Origin: JADLFV01 sp964471555
GTDB taxonomy: Bacteria > Planctomycetota > Phycisphaerae > Phycisphaerales > Phycisphaeraceae
Reading direction: 5' to 3'
Length of the DNA: 64,000 nt
NCBI GenBank assembly: GCA_964471555.1
Contig: CAYYGM010000005.1
Location: forward strand, 1-64,000
The notes beneath the pieces are model-generated. The model was not told the DNA's origin. It searched no databases and saw only the letters and a program-made list of their open reading frames with translations. Of the stretch, positions 14,737 to 23,515 are shown one piece after another. A program made the position numbers and the translations under genes. Positions within the stretch are counted from its first letter, which is position 1. Every line of letters starts with the position of its first letter.

Positions 14737-17487
14737 ATGAGCGTTGAAAAATCATCGTTCAGACGAGTTCACTATGTGCTTAGCAGTCACTGGGACCGTG
14801 AGTGGTATCAGCCATTCCAGGAATACCGTCGCCGCCTGATGCATCTGATGGACGAGGTGCTCGAGGGGCTGGCCAGTGGCCGGTTGCGAGGGCCCTTTCA
14901 CACCGACGGCCAAGCCATCGTGCTTGAGGACTATCTCGAGGTGCGCCCCGAGCAACGGGCCACCATCGAGCGCTTCGCTCAAGAGGGCAAGCTCCAGATC
15001 GGCCCTTGGTACGTCTTGCCTGACGAGTTCCTGGTCTCGGGAGAGTCGCTGATCCGCAATCTGCAAATGGGCAGAGCGCTGGCTCGCAAGTTCGGCTCTA
15101 CGCCATGTAACGCGGGTTTCGTCTGCGACCTCTTTGGCCACACTGGTCAATTGCCCCAGATCCTGTCGGGCTTCGGGGTGCGGGGCGCCTTGGTGTGGCG
15201 AGGTATCAACTGCGCCGACAAGCGTAACCTCATCTGGGAGGGATCTGACGGGACGCGGTTGGCCTGTTATCGCTTTGGCCTGCACGGATATTGCTCTTTC
15301 GCCAATAAGGTCCGTCACGCCAATGATCCAGCCCACAAAGTGTCCGCAGAACAAGTGCTGGTCGACACGCGGCATATGCTCGATGATGAGGCGGCCAAAA
15401 GTCAGGTGCAGCCACTGCTGCTGTTTGACGGCGGCGATCATCAGGCCTGGGACAAAGACGTTTATGACATCCTGTTTCACGCCACCAACAACAAAGCGCT
15501 TGCCGGCTATGAACTGATCCACTCCACGCTTGATGCATACCTCAACGAACTGCTGGTTGAAGCCGACCGGATCACCACCAACTGGCGGGGCGAAATGCGT
15601 GAGCCTGCCCGTTACCCAGAAGACCTTGACAGCCAATGGCTGATTCCGGGAGTGGCGTCCAGCCGGGTCTGGGCCAAGCAGCAAAACGCTGAGTGCCAGA
15701 CGCTGCTGTGCCATTGGGCGGAGCCGTTGGCCGGGCTTTCGTCGATGTTGTTGGGCCATGAATACCCACAGGAAATGCTCAACATCGCCTGGCGCTGGTT
15801 GTTGAAGAACCATCCCCACGACTCCATCGGCGGATGCAGCATCGACACGGTGCACGAGGACATGAAATTCCGTTTCAGCCAGTGCCGGCAGATTGGCGAG
15901 CAGATCACCGCTGAATCATCGCAACGCATTGCTGCGGCTGCGTCCAGCCCCATCGACGATGACACTTTCCGTCTGGTCGTGTTCAATCCTTTGCCGTATC
16001 CGTTTGATGGCGTTACGAGTTTGACCGTCGGTGTACCCACAGACTGGCCCACATATCCCGCTCATTTTCAGCCCTTCGAGCATAAGCCGTTCTTTCAGAT
16101 CGAAGATCTCGATGGAAATGAGTTGGCGTTCCAGATCGTGAGTCAGCAACTTGATCGTACTCACACCCGGCTGCGACCCTGCAAGTTCCCCGAGTGCTAC
16201 AAGTTGCACGAAGTGTCGGTCTCGCTTCCCCTGCAAATCCCAGCCATGGGGTACACCAGCCTGGTCGTCAAGCGCGGTGATATCCACCACTTCACGCATC
16301 GCAGCGGGCTGCCGGGGCTGGCTACCAGCGAACGATCCATGGGCAACAAGTTCCTGGAGGTCGTGATCGACGATCATGGCTCACTTTCTGTCACGGACCG
16401 GCAAAGCGGTGTCACGTATCATCGGTTGATCACCTTCGAAGACGCGGCGGACATTGGCGACGGCTGGTATCACGGGCGCCCGACCAACGATCAGATCTTT
16501 GCCTCCTCCGCGTCACATGCTGACGTATGCCTGCTGCACGATGGGCCGTACTGTTGCACCTTCCGCATCACTTTATCCATGTGTGTGCCCGCGTGTTTCG
16601 ATCACCGGCGTGGTCAACGTGCCGACTACTGCGTCGAGATGGCGATTATCAGCGATGTCAGTCTGCGCCTCGATGCCCAGCATTTAGAAGTATGCACGCG
16701 CATCGACAATCACTGCAAAGATCATCGCGTGCGCGTGCTCATGCCCACAGGAGCCCAAGCCAGCACCTTTCTGACAGATGCTGCTTTTGATGTCGTTCAG
16801 CGTCCCATTGCGCTGCGGTCGGACAATCCGCAGTATCGGGAACCGGAGGTGGAAACCAAGCCCCAGCAGAGCTGGTCCGCGGTCTTCGATGACAAGCGCG
16901 GCCTGGCTGTCATCTCGACCGGCCTGCACGAAGTCACCGTGCGCGATCAGCCGGATCGACCCATTGCATTGACACTGTTCCGCGCCACCGGCCGTACGGT
17001 GATGACTGACGGCGAGCCGGAAGGGCAATTACTCGGACCGATGGCGTTCCGTTACTGGATCGTGCCACTTCAGGGTGAACCTGACAGATCCAGATTGTTT
17101 CAGATGGCCCAACGTATGGCGGCCGGACTGCGTACGGTTCGGATGAGCCACGAGGACCTGGCGTTGTATCAGCCCAACCTTCAACCGTTGCCGCCGCGAG
17201 CCGGATGGATCAGCCTGAGCAGTCCGGCGATCATGACCAGCGCGATGCGAGCCGGCGACACATGGCAGGTGCGACTGTTCAATCCCTGCGACACGGCCGT
17301 TACGACCCGCCTGCACTTTAATGACAACGCGGCGGCAGCCCTACCCCATAGCGCGCAATGTGTTAATCTGGACGGCGTCCCCATCGACAAGCCAATGCCA
17401 ATCTGCGGCCGTCAGCTTGAACTGGCCATGCGCCCCAAGCAGATTCTGACCATCCAATTGCTCGATACCCGAACCAACTCATCCTGA
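14737..17487 (+). CDS. GH38 alpha-mannosidase
   Basis: 916 residues from the ATG at 14737, with GGAG 9 bases upstream; a TTG five codons earlier is in frame but less likely. Zinc ligands H18 and D20 are in SSHWDREWY, and the nucleophile candidate is D131 in NAGFVCDLFGHTGQLPQIL. These are the core GH38 motifs. Further domains fit the family: a three-helix middle region (WRWLLKNHPHDSIGGCSIDTVHEDM split around HDSIGGCS) and a C-terminal beta-sandwich. No signal peptide is present, so it probably acts in the cytoplasm on mannosides imported after extracellular breakdown. It is the only rightward gene of the locus and shares the double promoter with the regulator. Confidence 0.9.
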   Translation: MSVEKSSFRRVHYVLSSHWDREWYQPFQEYRRRLMHLMDEVLEGLASGRLRGPFHTDGQAIVLEDYLEVRPEQRATIERFAQEGKLQIGPWYVLPDEFLVSGESLIRNLQMGRALARKFGSTPCNAGFVCDLFGHTGQLPQILSGFGVRGALVWRGINCADKRNLIWEGSDGTRLACYRFGLHGYCSFANKVRHANDPAHKVSAEQVLVDTRHMLDDEAAKSQVQPLLLFDGGDHQAWDKDVYDILFHATNNKALAGYELIHSTLDAYLNELLVEADRITTNWRGEMREPARYPEDLDSQWLIPGVASSRVWAKQQNAECQTLLCHWAEPLAGLSSMLLGHEYPQEMLNIAWRWLLKNHPHDSIGGCSIDTVHEDMKFRFSQCRQIGEQITAESSQRIAAAASSPIDDDTFRLVVFNPLPYPFDGVTSLTVGVPTDWPTYPAHFQPFEHKPFFQIEDLDGNELAFQIVSQQLDRTHTRLRPCKFPECYKLHEVSVSLPLQIPAMGYTSLVVKRGDIHHFTHRSGLPGLATSERSMGNKFLEVVIDDHGSLSVTDRQSGVTYHRLITFEDAADIGDGWYHGRPTNDQIFASSASHADVCLLHDGPYCCTFRITLSMCVPACFDHRRGQRADYCVEMAIISDVSLRLDAQHLEVCTRIDNHCKDHRVRVLMPTGAQASTFLTDAAFDVVQRPIALRSDNPQYREPEVETKPQQSWSAVFDDKRGLAVISTGLHEVTVRDQPDRPIALTLFRATGRTVMTDGEPEGQLLGPMAFRYWIVPLQGEPDRSRLFQMAQRMAAGLRTVRMSHEDLALYQPNLQPLPPRAGWISLSSPAIMTSAMRAGDTWQVRLFNPCDTAVTTRLHFNDNAAAALPHSAQCVNLDGVPIDKPMPICGRQLELAMRPKQILTIQLLDTRTNSS

Positions 17488-17535
17488 ACAAGCCACGAAG
17501 CCAGCTCGCACCCGTGCTTCTTTGGAAGATGATGC

Positions 17536-18025
17536 GTGAATGTTCTCGGGATCGGTGGAACGGGCCATATCGGCAGCCCCCTCGTGCCTTGCCCGGCTCG
17601 TTCGGGTCATCGGGTGGCGGTGGCAGCCCGCCAGGCCACACCGCGCTATGCCTGCCCGGTACTCGACGGGTCGCTGGTGGGCCGGATCGTCAGCGATCGA
17701 CGGCAGGAAGAAGAAAGTCATGGTTGTTTGGATCGCATGCAGGCCATTGACACGGATATCGCCATCGACCTGATTTGCTTCACGCTCGAACATCGGCAAA
17801 TCAATGGATGAAGCTTTCAAGTGGCGCATTCAACATTACCTGCACTGCGGTACCATCTGGGCCCACGGTCCGACTGAATACGCGCCATATTACGAGCACC
17901 ATCCTCGCCGGCCGTCCACCGAATTCGGCCGCCGCAAATATGCCATTGAGCAGTTTCCGCATCAGCAGCATCGTTGTGGCGGCTTTCCGTACACTGTGAT
18001 TCATCCAAGCCACATCTGCGGCCCA
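17536..18025 (+). pseudogene. Decayed NAD-dependent epimerase/dehydratase gene
   Basis: The first frame (17536-17811) opens with a Rossmann start, VLGIGGTGHIGSPLV, and runs to DIAIDLICFTLEH. The next frame (from 17804) continues with HYLHCGTIWAHG, then RRPSTEFGRRKYAIEQF and GFPYTVIHPSHICGP. These fragments are in the order expected for the NAD-dependent epimerase family (NAD site, catalytic-region and substrate-side motifs) but lie in different frames and lack the middle and the end. The remnant stops where IS5-type transposase sequence begins, so disruption by that element is likely. Confidence 0.65.
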
Positions 18026-18356
18026 AGACGGTGGGCTTCGGTGCCGGCTACGACGACGGCGGATTCCTCGATGAACTGGAACGTCAGTACAAAAGCACAC
18101 CACACGCGCCGATTCGCCGGGGCGTCATCAAGGCGAGGGATGCGGCCAGTGCGGCGAAGCGATGAAGCAAAGCATGGGCTACGTGATCAGCCAGCGCACC
18201 CGCAAACGCGTCGAGCAGATCTTCGGCTGGGTCAAGACCGTGGGTCGCTGGGCCCGCACGCGATTCCCGGGTCAGCAGCGCATCGAGATGGAAGCCTTGT
18301 GGACTGGAGCAGCGTATAACCTGTTACGCATGTCCCGACTGAGACCAGCGGCGTGG
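18026..18356 (+). pseudogene. IS5-type transposase remnant, frameshifted
   Basis: The C-terminal part of an IS5-family transposase is recognisable in two frames. The first has GYDDGGFLDELERQYKSTPH and ends near 18165. The second, beginning at 18162, has QRTRKRVEQIFGWVKTVGRW and AAYNLLRMSRL, the family's C-terminal E-containing motif region. A single missing base near 18160 joins them. The N-terminal two thirds of the transposase and clear terminal inverted repeats were not found. It abuts the decayed epimerase and lies just beyond the 3' end of the polysaccharide operon. Confidence 0.7.
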
Positions 18357-18457
18357 CGCAGGCCCGCCGCGCGGCCAGCCAACAACACCGTAACTGGCGT
18401 GAACGAGTCAGTCACCAATCACCCCAAAGCCGGCCCCCCAAGACCACGTGGACATTG

Positions 18458-19696
18458 TCAACCGCATCCCACCATTCTATAGCGGCCTGCCAGGGACGTA
18501 TTTGTAGCCAACAATGGCGAACACGTGATCTGCCGGGCGAGATGATCGGCCAGCCGACCAACCGGCGGTGTATTCAAGTCAACAAGCCCAATTTCGCCGT
18601 GAGCGGTGCGCAGATGCAGCCGACAGGCGCCCTGTCGCCAGATCAATGACAGATCGGCGGGTAGACCATCGGTGATGTCGAGGGTCGCTGCGTGCGGCTC
18701 GGGTGCAGATTCGAGGTATTGGCGATATGCCCGCCAATTCGCAAAGGCTCTTGTCACACCGATCCAGTAGGCGACAAAACGCAACTTGCCAAACAGCCAG
18801 CGCCACGTGCTCCATAACCGGGCGCGCTCACAGAGTTGGAGCAGCGCAGCCCCAACCCACAACATCAGGCGCAACAGCCGCGGCGCGAGAAAAATGGCGC
18901 GCACGGCAGGACCGCACCGGGCACAGCGCAAACTGCTGCGCAGTTCGGGATGTTTGGTTCCAAGACGCACGTCGTTGCGCCCTTCATCCGTCAGGTTGCG
19001 ATAAACCTGGCGCGGGCTGCCGCGGTGGTTGTGCTGTGCTTCGGCATCGGGCGCCAGCACCAGGTCAACACCGGCCTGCAACAGGCGATAGCCCAGGTCG
19101 TAGTCTTCGCCGCCGTAGCCTTGAAAATCAGGATCAAACCCGCCCACACGCTGAAACAGATCGCGCGGCAGCGAAACATGGTTGGAGCAGAAATCCCGAT
19201 AGATCACGTGCGGGAATCGTTGCGCCCGTTCGGCGTACATCTGCCGCCACCACATGCGTGTCACTAGGTCGTAGTAGCTCTCGTTCGGCTGAGCCGGCAT
19301 GTGGGCGTCACCCAGCACCGCGGCAGGCCTATTCAGTTGTCGATGACGTTGCACGTGGGCCAGCAGGCAACCCGGGCCGGGCACGATGTCATCGTCCAGA
19401 AAAAGCAGCAACGGTGCCGCAGCCTCAGATGCACCATAAGTCCGGGCGGCGGATTGGCCCCGGTTGGGTTGCTGCAGGATGCGCAGCGAGAAGTCGGGAT
19501 GTTGGCGCGACCATGATTCCAGCAAATGCGCTGAGCCGTCCGTCGAGCCGTCCAGCACGATCAGAATCTCATAGCGCTGCGGGGAAAGGGTTTGCATTTC
19601 CATCGCGCCCAAGAATTCCGCCAGTGCCTTTCGGCGGTTGTACGAAGGGACAATCACGCTCAACTCGATGTCGGGCGGCAGCCTGGACGTGGTCAT
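18458..19696 (-). CDS. Family 2 glycosyltransferase
   Basis: 412 residues. The GT-A fold begins ELSVIVPSYNRRKALAEFL, with the nucleotide-binding DGSTDGS and the metal-binding DDDIVPGPG, followed by GGFDPDFQGYGGEDYDLGYR, the acceptor-side motif with the catalytic ED. The C-terminal 120 residues carry a hydrophobic patch and an extension without a known domain. It is the last gene of the leftward polysaccharide operon; its ATG overlaps the stop of the gene before it by 4 bases. It most likely adds one sugar of the exported polysaccharide. Donor and linkage cannot be read from sequence. Confidence 0.87.
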   Translation of the reverse strand: MTTSRLPPDIELSVIVPSYNRRKALAEFLGAMEMQTLSPQRYEILIVLDGSTDGSAHLLESWSRQHPDFSLRILQQPNRGQSAARTYGASEAAAPLLLFLDDDIVPGPGCLLAHVQRHRQLNRPAAVLGDAHMPAQPNESYYDLVTRMWWRQMYAERAQRFPHVIYRDFCSNHVSLPRDLFQRVGGFDPDFQGYGGEDYDLGYRLLQAGVDLVLAPDAEAQHNHRGSPRQVYRNLTDEGRNDVRLGTKHPELRSSLRCARCGPAVRAIFLAPRLLRLMLWVGAALLQLCERARLWSTWRWLFGKLRFVAYWIGVTRAFANWRAYRQYLESAPEPHAATLDITDGLPADLSLIWRQGACRLHLRTAHGEIGLVDLNTPPVGRLADHLARQITCSPLLATNTSLAGRYRMVGCG

Positions 19697-20916
19697 GTCG
19701 CGTTCGCCTCGGCTCGTTGCTGTTCAACCCGGCGCGAGCACAGATAAGCGATCGGCCCCACGCACACGCCACGCCACTCCATCCACAGCAATTTGAAGGG
19801 AATCGCGCCCGGCCGGCGCAGCAGGCAACGCAAGGTCTGTTTGAGGTGATGATGAAAAAGCCACGACCAACCGACCACGATGGCGTCGGTTTCGTGATGC
19901 CGCTCCAGGATGCGCGAAAGGAAGGCGAACACACCCACGCTGTAGCCAAACAACATGCGCTGCAAGCCCGCCAGTTCACGCCGGTCGCGATGCCGGATCA
20001 GGGCGTTGGGCGTGTATCGGATGGCGAATCCCGCCGCCAGCACGCAATAAAGCGCATAGGTGTCGCCGCCGGACAGTGTGGCGGTGCCGCCATCCATTTC
20101 CACGTCGAACATCCGCATGTTCACGACCAGTTCGCGCCGGATCGCCATGTTGGCGCCGTTGCCCATGCGTCCCGCGGCTGCCGGCGTCAGCGTATTGCGG
20201 TCGTGGCACAGTTCGTCGAAACCCCGTCCGTGTCCGCCGTATTGGTGGAACAGGTGTTGGGCCTCGGTTTCCAGTTCGATCGGCAGGGTCAGGCCGGTGA
20301 CCGCCCCGACGCAAGGCGAGTCGAAGCCGGCCAGCATTGCTTCGACCCAATGGCGATCCACCACCGTGTCATCATCCGTGAACAGCAGCACCTGGCCCGA
20401 TGCGGCCCGAGCGCCGGTGGCGCGAGCATGATTCTGGCCGCCGCGCGGCGTGCGGATGTAACGAAACGGGTAACGCGCCAGAAGGTTTTTCGTCTCATCG
20501 TTCGACGGCGCGTTGTCGACGATGATCACTTCGCCCGTCTCGATGCCCTTGGTCCGCATCAACGATTCAAGGCACCGCTGCAGGTCTGCGGGGCGATCGC
20601 GCGTGCAGATGATCAACGACCACGTTAATGGCGGCTGCGGCGGCGGATGATGCTGTAACAGAAATGCCCGCTGTTTGAGCCGCTCGATGCGCCGGCCCAT
20701 GTCGGGCTGACCTGCGATGGCAGCTTCGATGTCCTCCCGGCGCAGTTGGCCGTCGTGCAGATCGATACGCACTACACCCACCGGCGTGGTCAGACATCGC
20801 AGCAGCAGATCCACCTGACGATAAGCCTCGCCAAAGCGGCGGGACAGATCCCACGGCTGGGTCAGCTCCAACTGGTGAACCGCAATGGGCGGCTGCGTGT
20901 GTTGCTTAGCCGACAT
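19693..20916 (-). CDS. Family 2 glycosyltransferase with N-terminal extension
   Basis: 407 residues from the ATG at 20916, chosen because GAGG precedes it and it overlaps the ABC ATPase stop by 11 bases. A longer frame reaches 20991. About 110 residues of N-terminal extension precede the GT2 core: WSLIICTRDRPADLQRCLES, VDNAPSND, FTDDDTVVD and NGANMAIRRE. The DDD is the metal site. A GGDTYALYCVLAAGF segment fits the acceptor region. The family transfers sugars from nucleotide donors to a growing glycan at the inner face of the membrane. It sits between the exporter genes and the final GT2 gene of the operon. Confidence 0.86.
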   Translation of the reverse strand: MSAKQHTQPPIAVHQLELTQPWDLSRRFGEAYRQVDLLLRCLTTPVGVVRIDLHDGQLRREDIEAAIAGQPDMGRRIERLKQRAFLLQHHPPPQPPLTWSLIICTRDRPADLQRCLESLMRTKGIETGEVIIVDNAPSNDETKNLLARYPFRYIRTPRGGQNHARATGARAASGQVLLFTDDDTVVDRHWVEAMLAGFDSPCVGAVTGLTLPIELETEAQHLFHQYGGHGRGFDELCHDRNTLTPAAAGRMGNGANMAIRRELVVNMRMFDVEMDGGTATLSGGDTYALYCVLAAGFAIRYTPNALIRHRDRRELAGLQRMLFGYSVGVFAFLSRILERHHETDAIVVGWSWLFHHHLKQTLRCLLRRPGAIPFKLLWMEWRGVCVGPIAYLCSRRVEQQRAEANAT

Positions 20917-21697
20917 GCTGCGCCTCGCCCTCGTCAATGTCCGGCGCGTTGTATTCGTGGAGCACCGGCTCGGGCGGACCTTCCATCGCAACCCGGCCGT
21001 GCTCGAACCAGATCACGTGCCGGGCGAAGCGCCGCACCTCGTCCTGATCATGCGTGGCCATCACCAGGGTGCCGCCTTCATCGAGGAAACGCTGGAGCCG
21101 GGTGGCGCATTTGTGGCGGAACTTCTGGTCACCCACCGAAAGCACTTCATCCAGCAGCAGAATGTCCGGCTTGAGACAGATGGTCACCGCAAACGCCAGC
21201 CGCGCCCGCATGCCGGAAGAGTAGAGCTTGACCGGGGCGTTGATGAAATGGCCAATCCCCGCAAAATCCAGGATCTCCTCGAACTGATTGCGAATCACAG
21301 CCCGGCTCAAACCCATGAGTGAGCCGTACAACAGAATGTTTTCCCTGCCGGTCAGTTCATTGTTGAACCCGGCCCCCAGCTCGATCACGGCTGCTGTGCG
21401 CCCGTGGATCATCATGCGCCCGGAGGTCGGCTCGTAGATCCCCGCCAGCAGACGCAATGCCGTGCTCTTGCCTGAACCGTTGGGCCCGATCAGCGCTACC
21501 ACCTGGCCCCGTCGCAACGTCATGTCAAACGGCTGCAATGCGAAGATCGGCTCCTGCTTCTGGGGCAACTGCCGGCGCACGAAGCGAATGAAACCCTCGC
21601 GCAGCGACTGAATGCGGTGCGGGTCGTAGTAAAACCGCTTGGTCACCTGCTCGCAGACGATGGCCAGTTCGCCCGGGTTGTCAGAGGATTTCTGCAT
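20906..21697 (-). CDS. Polysaccharide ABC exporter, ATP-binding subunit (Wzt/TagH-like)
   Basis: 263 residues. Walker A is GPNGSGKST, the signature loop is YSSGM, Walker B is DILLLDE and the switch histidine is in VMATHDQDE. The motif GRTAAVIELGAGFNNELTGRE is characteristic of the O-antigen and teichoic-acid exporter subfamily. There is no long C-terminal carbohydrate-binding domain as in Wzt proteins that recognise a chain terminator, so export may be coupled to synthesis by another means. It overlaps the permease gene by 17 bases and together they form the transporter of the operon. Confidence 0.9.
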   Translation of the reverse strand: MQKSSDNPGELAIVCEQVTKRFYYDPHRIQSLREGFIRFVRRQLPQKQEPIFALQPFDMTLRRGQVVALIGPNGSGKSTALRLLAGIYEPTSGRMMIHGRTAAVIELGAGFNNELTGRENILLYGSLMGLSRAVIRNQFEEILDFAGIGHFINAPVKLYSSGMRARLAFAVTICLKPDILLLDEVLSVGDQKFRHKCATRLQRFLDEGGTLVMATHDQDEVRRFARHVIWFEHGRVAMEGPPEPVLHEYNAPDIDEGEAQHVG

Positions 21698-22499
21698 AGT
21701 GCGCCTTGGAGCGGTTGAAGAATACGTACCCGAGCAGCAACGCCGACAATGAGCCTCCTGTCATGGCTGCGCAGATCAGCGGCGAAGGAAACACGCCTTC
21801 GTAACACGCCTGGTGAAACGCGGTCAGCAGAAACACCAGCGGATTGCAGTGATACAGCACGCGCAGCGGCCCGCTGACCATGCTGGCGGGATAAAAAATC
21901 GGCGTGATGTAAAACAGTGTGGTCATCACCAGCGGCAAACCGTGATATACGTCGCGGAAATACACCGACACCGTCGCCAGCGGAAACATCACCGCCAGCA
22001 CCATCACGAACAGGATCACCACCAGCCAGGGCACCGCCAGGTACCCGACCGGCAGATGATTGCCGTGATGAAACAGCCACAACACAATCAGGATCAGCAG
22101 CAGTTCCAGGGCGAATTCGATCATGCGCGAAATGGCGGCCGCCAGAACCGGAGCCTCCTGCGGGTAGGCGATGCTCCGGCTGATGTCCGCATGCTCCACC
22201 AGCAGGTATGTTGACGCGCTGACCGATTGCGTGATGAAGTGCCAGACGAAGTACCCGCTGAGCAGGAAGGCCCAGTAGTGCTCCACGTCCAGCCGCACAA
22301 TACGCGAGAACACGATCGTCAGCACCGCCACCGTCATCAGCGGGTTCAACAGCGTCCAGAGGAAGCCGAGCATGGACCCCTGGTACTTGACCTTGAGGTT
22401 GCGCGCCACCAGGCTCCACACAAATTCGCGATAATGCCACAGTTGGCGCAAATGCTCCCGCGTGCTCGTGCGGCAGGGATAAGCTCGCAGTTCCATCAT
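21681..22499 (-). CDS. Polysaccharide ABC exporter, permease subunit (Wzm-like, ABC-2)
   Basis: 272 residues from the first of two adjacent ATGs at 22499; the frame is open further upstream but overlaps the previous gene. Features of the ABC-2 polysaccharide permease family are the amphipathic start LWHYREFVWSLVARNLKVKY, QGSMLGFLWTLLNPL, about six membrane segments, and FYITPIFYP before the last helices. The start overlaps the preceding GT2 stop by 4 bases. With the ATPase it should carry a lipid-linked polysaccharide across the inner membrane. Confidence 0.88.
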   Translation of the reverse strand: MMELRAYPCRTSTREHLRQLWHYREFVWSLVARNLKVKYQGSMLGFLWTLLNPLMTVAVLTIVFSRIVRLDVEHYWAFLLSGYFVWHFITQSVSASTYLLVEHADISRSIAYPQEAPVLAAAISRMIEFALELLLILIVLWLFHHGNHLPVGYLAVPWLVVILFVMVLAVMFPLATVSVYFRDVYHGLPLVMTTLFYITPIFYPASMVSGPLRVLYHCNPLVFLLTAFHQACYEGVFPSPLICAAMTGGSLSALLLGYVFFNRSKAHYAEIL

Positions 22500-23515
22500 G
22501 CACCCCGCTCGCATTCCATCCGCCGCTGCTCGGCGATGCGGACGGCAGCAGGGTAGATGGTCAAACCTTCGATCGCGTGCCGCCACATGCGCCAGAGCAT
22601 CGGCATCGGCAGCGGGTCCAGCCCCACGCAACGCCTGCCCATGCGCAGCACCGGCTTGACCAGTCGCCACAGCACAAACACGTTCAGCCACCAACGCGCC
22701 TGACCTCTTGCCTGATTTCGACTTTTGACCAGGAAAGCGACCAGGGCCCGCTGGTGATCCGCCAGTTGACGGGACACCGCTTCCATCTGCGTGCGATGCT
22801 GGTGCTGCACGTGGGCGTTCGGCTGATAGACAAGCTCGCGCCCGTCTGCCAGCATGCGCCAGAACAGGTCCAGATCGCCGCCGCCGTGCAAAGCTTCGCC
22901 CAACTCGAAGGCCTCATCAAAGCCGCCGATTTGCAGCGCCCACGTCCGGCGCACTGCGAAATTCGCTCCGTTACCCACGCTGACAGCCCACGCAATCAGC
23001 GGCGCCGGCCAACCATGCAGCCGCCTGCCCGCATCCTGCGGCAAACGAATGAACTGTACGCCGCGCCCGAAACCACCGTTGCGCTCGAACAACTGTTCGG
23101 CATCCGTGGTTTGCGATCTCGGGCTGGTGCGCCCCGTGCATAAACCCGCCCGGGGATTGTCCTGCAGAGTCAGATACATCTGGCCGGCCCAATCCTCATC
23201 CGCCACCGCATCGTCATCCAGAAAAGCCACGATGTCGTAACGCGCTTCCCGCAGGGCGCGATTGCGGGCAAAATCAAGCCCCAACACCGGCTCAGACACA
23301 TAGCGATATTCAGGATAGCGCTCGGCCAGCAGACGTCGGGTCGCATCATCACTCGGCGCATTATCGATCACCAGCACTTCGGCCGGCTTTCGATGCTGGG
23401 TCCGCAAGGATGCCAGGGCATGCGCGAGAAGTTCCGTGCGATGACGGGTGCAAATCGTCACCGTCATCGCCAGGACCGAGGGCGGACTGATTGTTGCTGC
23501 CGGTGCGGCGGTCAT
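22496..23515 (-). CDS. Family 2 glycosyltransferase
   Basis: 339 residues. The ATG at 23515 overlaps the stop of the upstream gene (ATGA), which decides it over an in-frame start at 23644. GT2 motifs are AMTVTICTRHRTELLAHALA, VIDNAPSDD, FLDDDAVADEDW and GNGANFAVRRTWAL. The SVGNGANFAVRR segment closely resembles the equivalent part of the GT2 at 19693-20916, so the two may act on related acceptors. A basic C-terminal region with one hydrophobic stretch suggests membrane association. It lies between the GT4-GT2 fusion and the permease. Confidence 0.86.
   Translation of the reverse strand: MTAAPAATISPPSVLAMTVTICTRHRTELLAHALASLRTQHRKPAEVLVIDNAPSDDATRRLLAERYPEYRYVSEPVLGLDFARNRALREARYDIVAFLDDDAVADEDWAGQMYLTLQDNPRAGLCTGRTSPRSQTTDAEQLFERNGGFGRGVQFIRLPQDAGRRLHGWPAPLIAWAVSVGNGANFAVRRTWALQIGGFDEAFELGEALHGGGDLDLFWRMLADGRELVYQPNAHVQHQHRTQMEAVSRQLADHQRALVAFLVKSRNQARGQARWWLNVFVLWRLVKPVLRMGRRCVGLDPLPMPMLWRMWRHAIEGLTIYPAAVRIAEQRRMECERGA

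Noticed and set aside
14752..15855. Leftward frame of 367 codons inside the GH38 gene
   Set aside because: No motif, and entirely antisense to a well-supported mannosidase gene.
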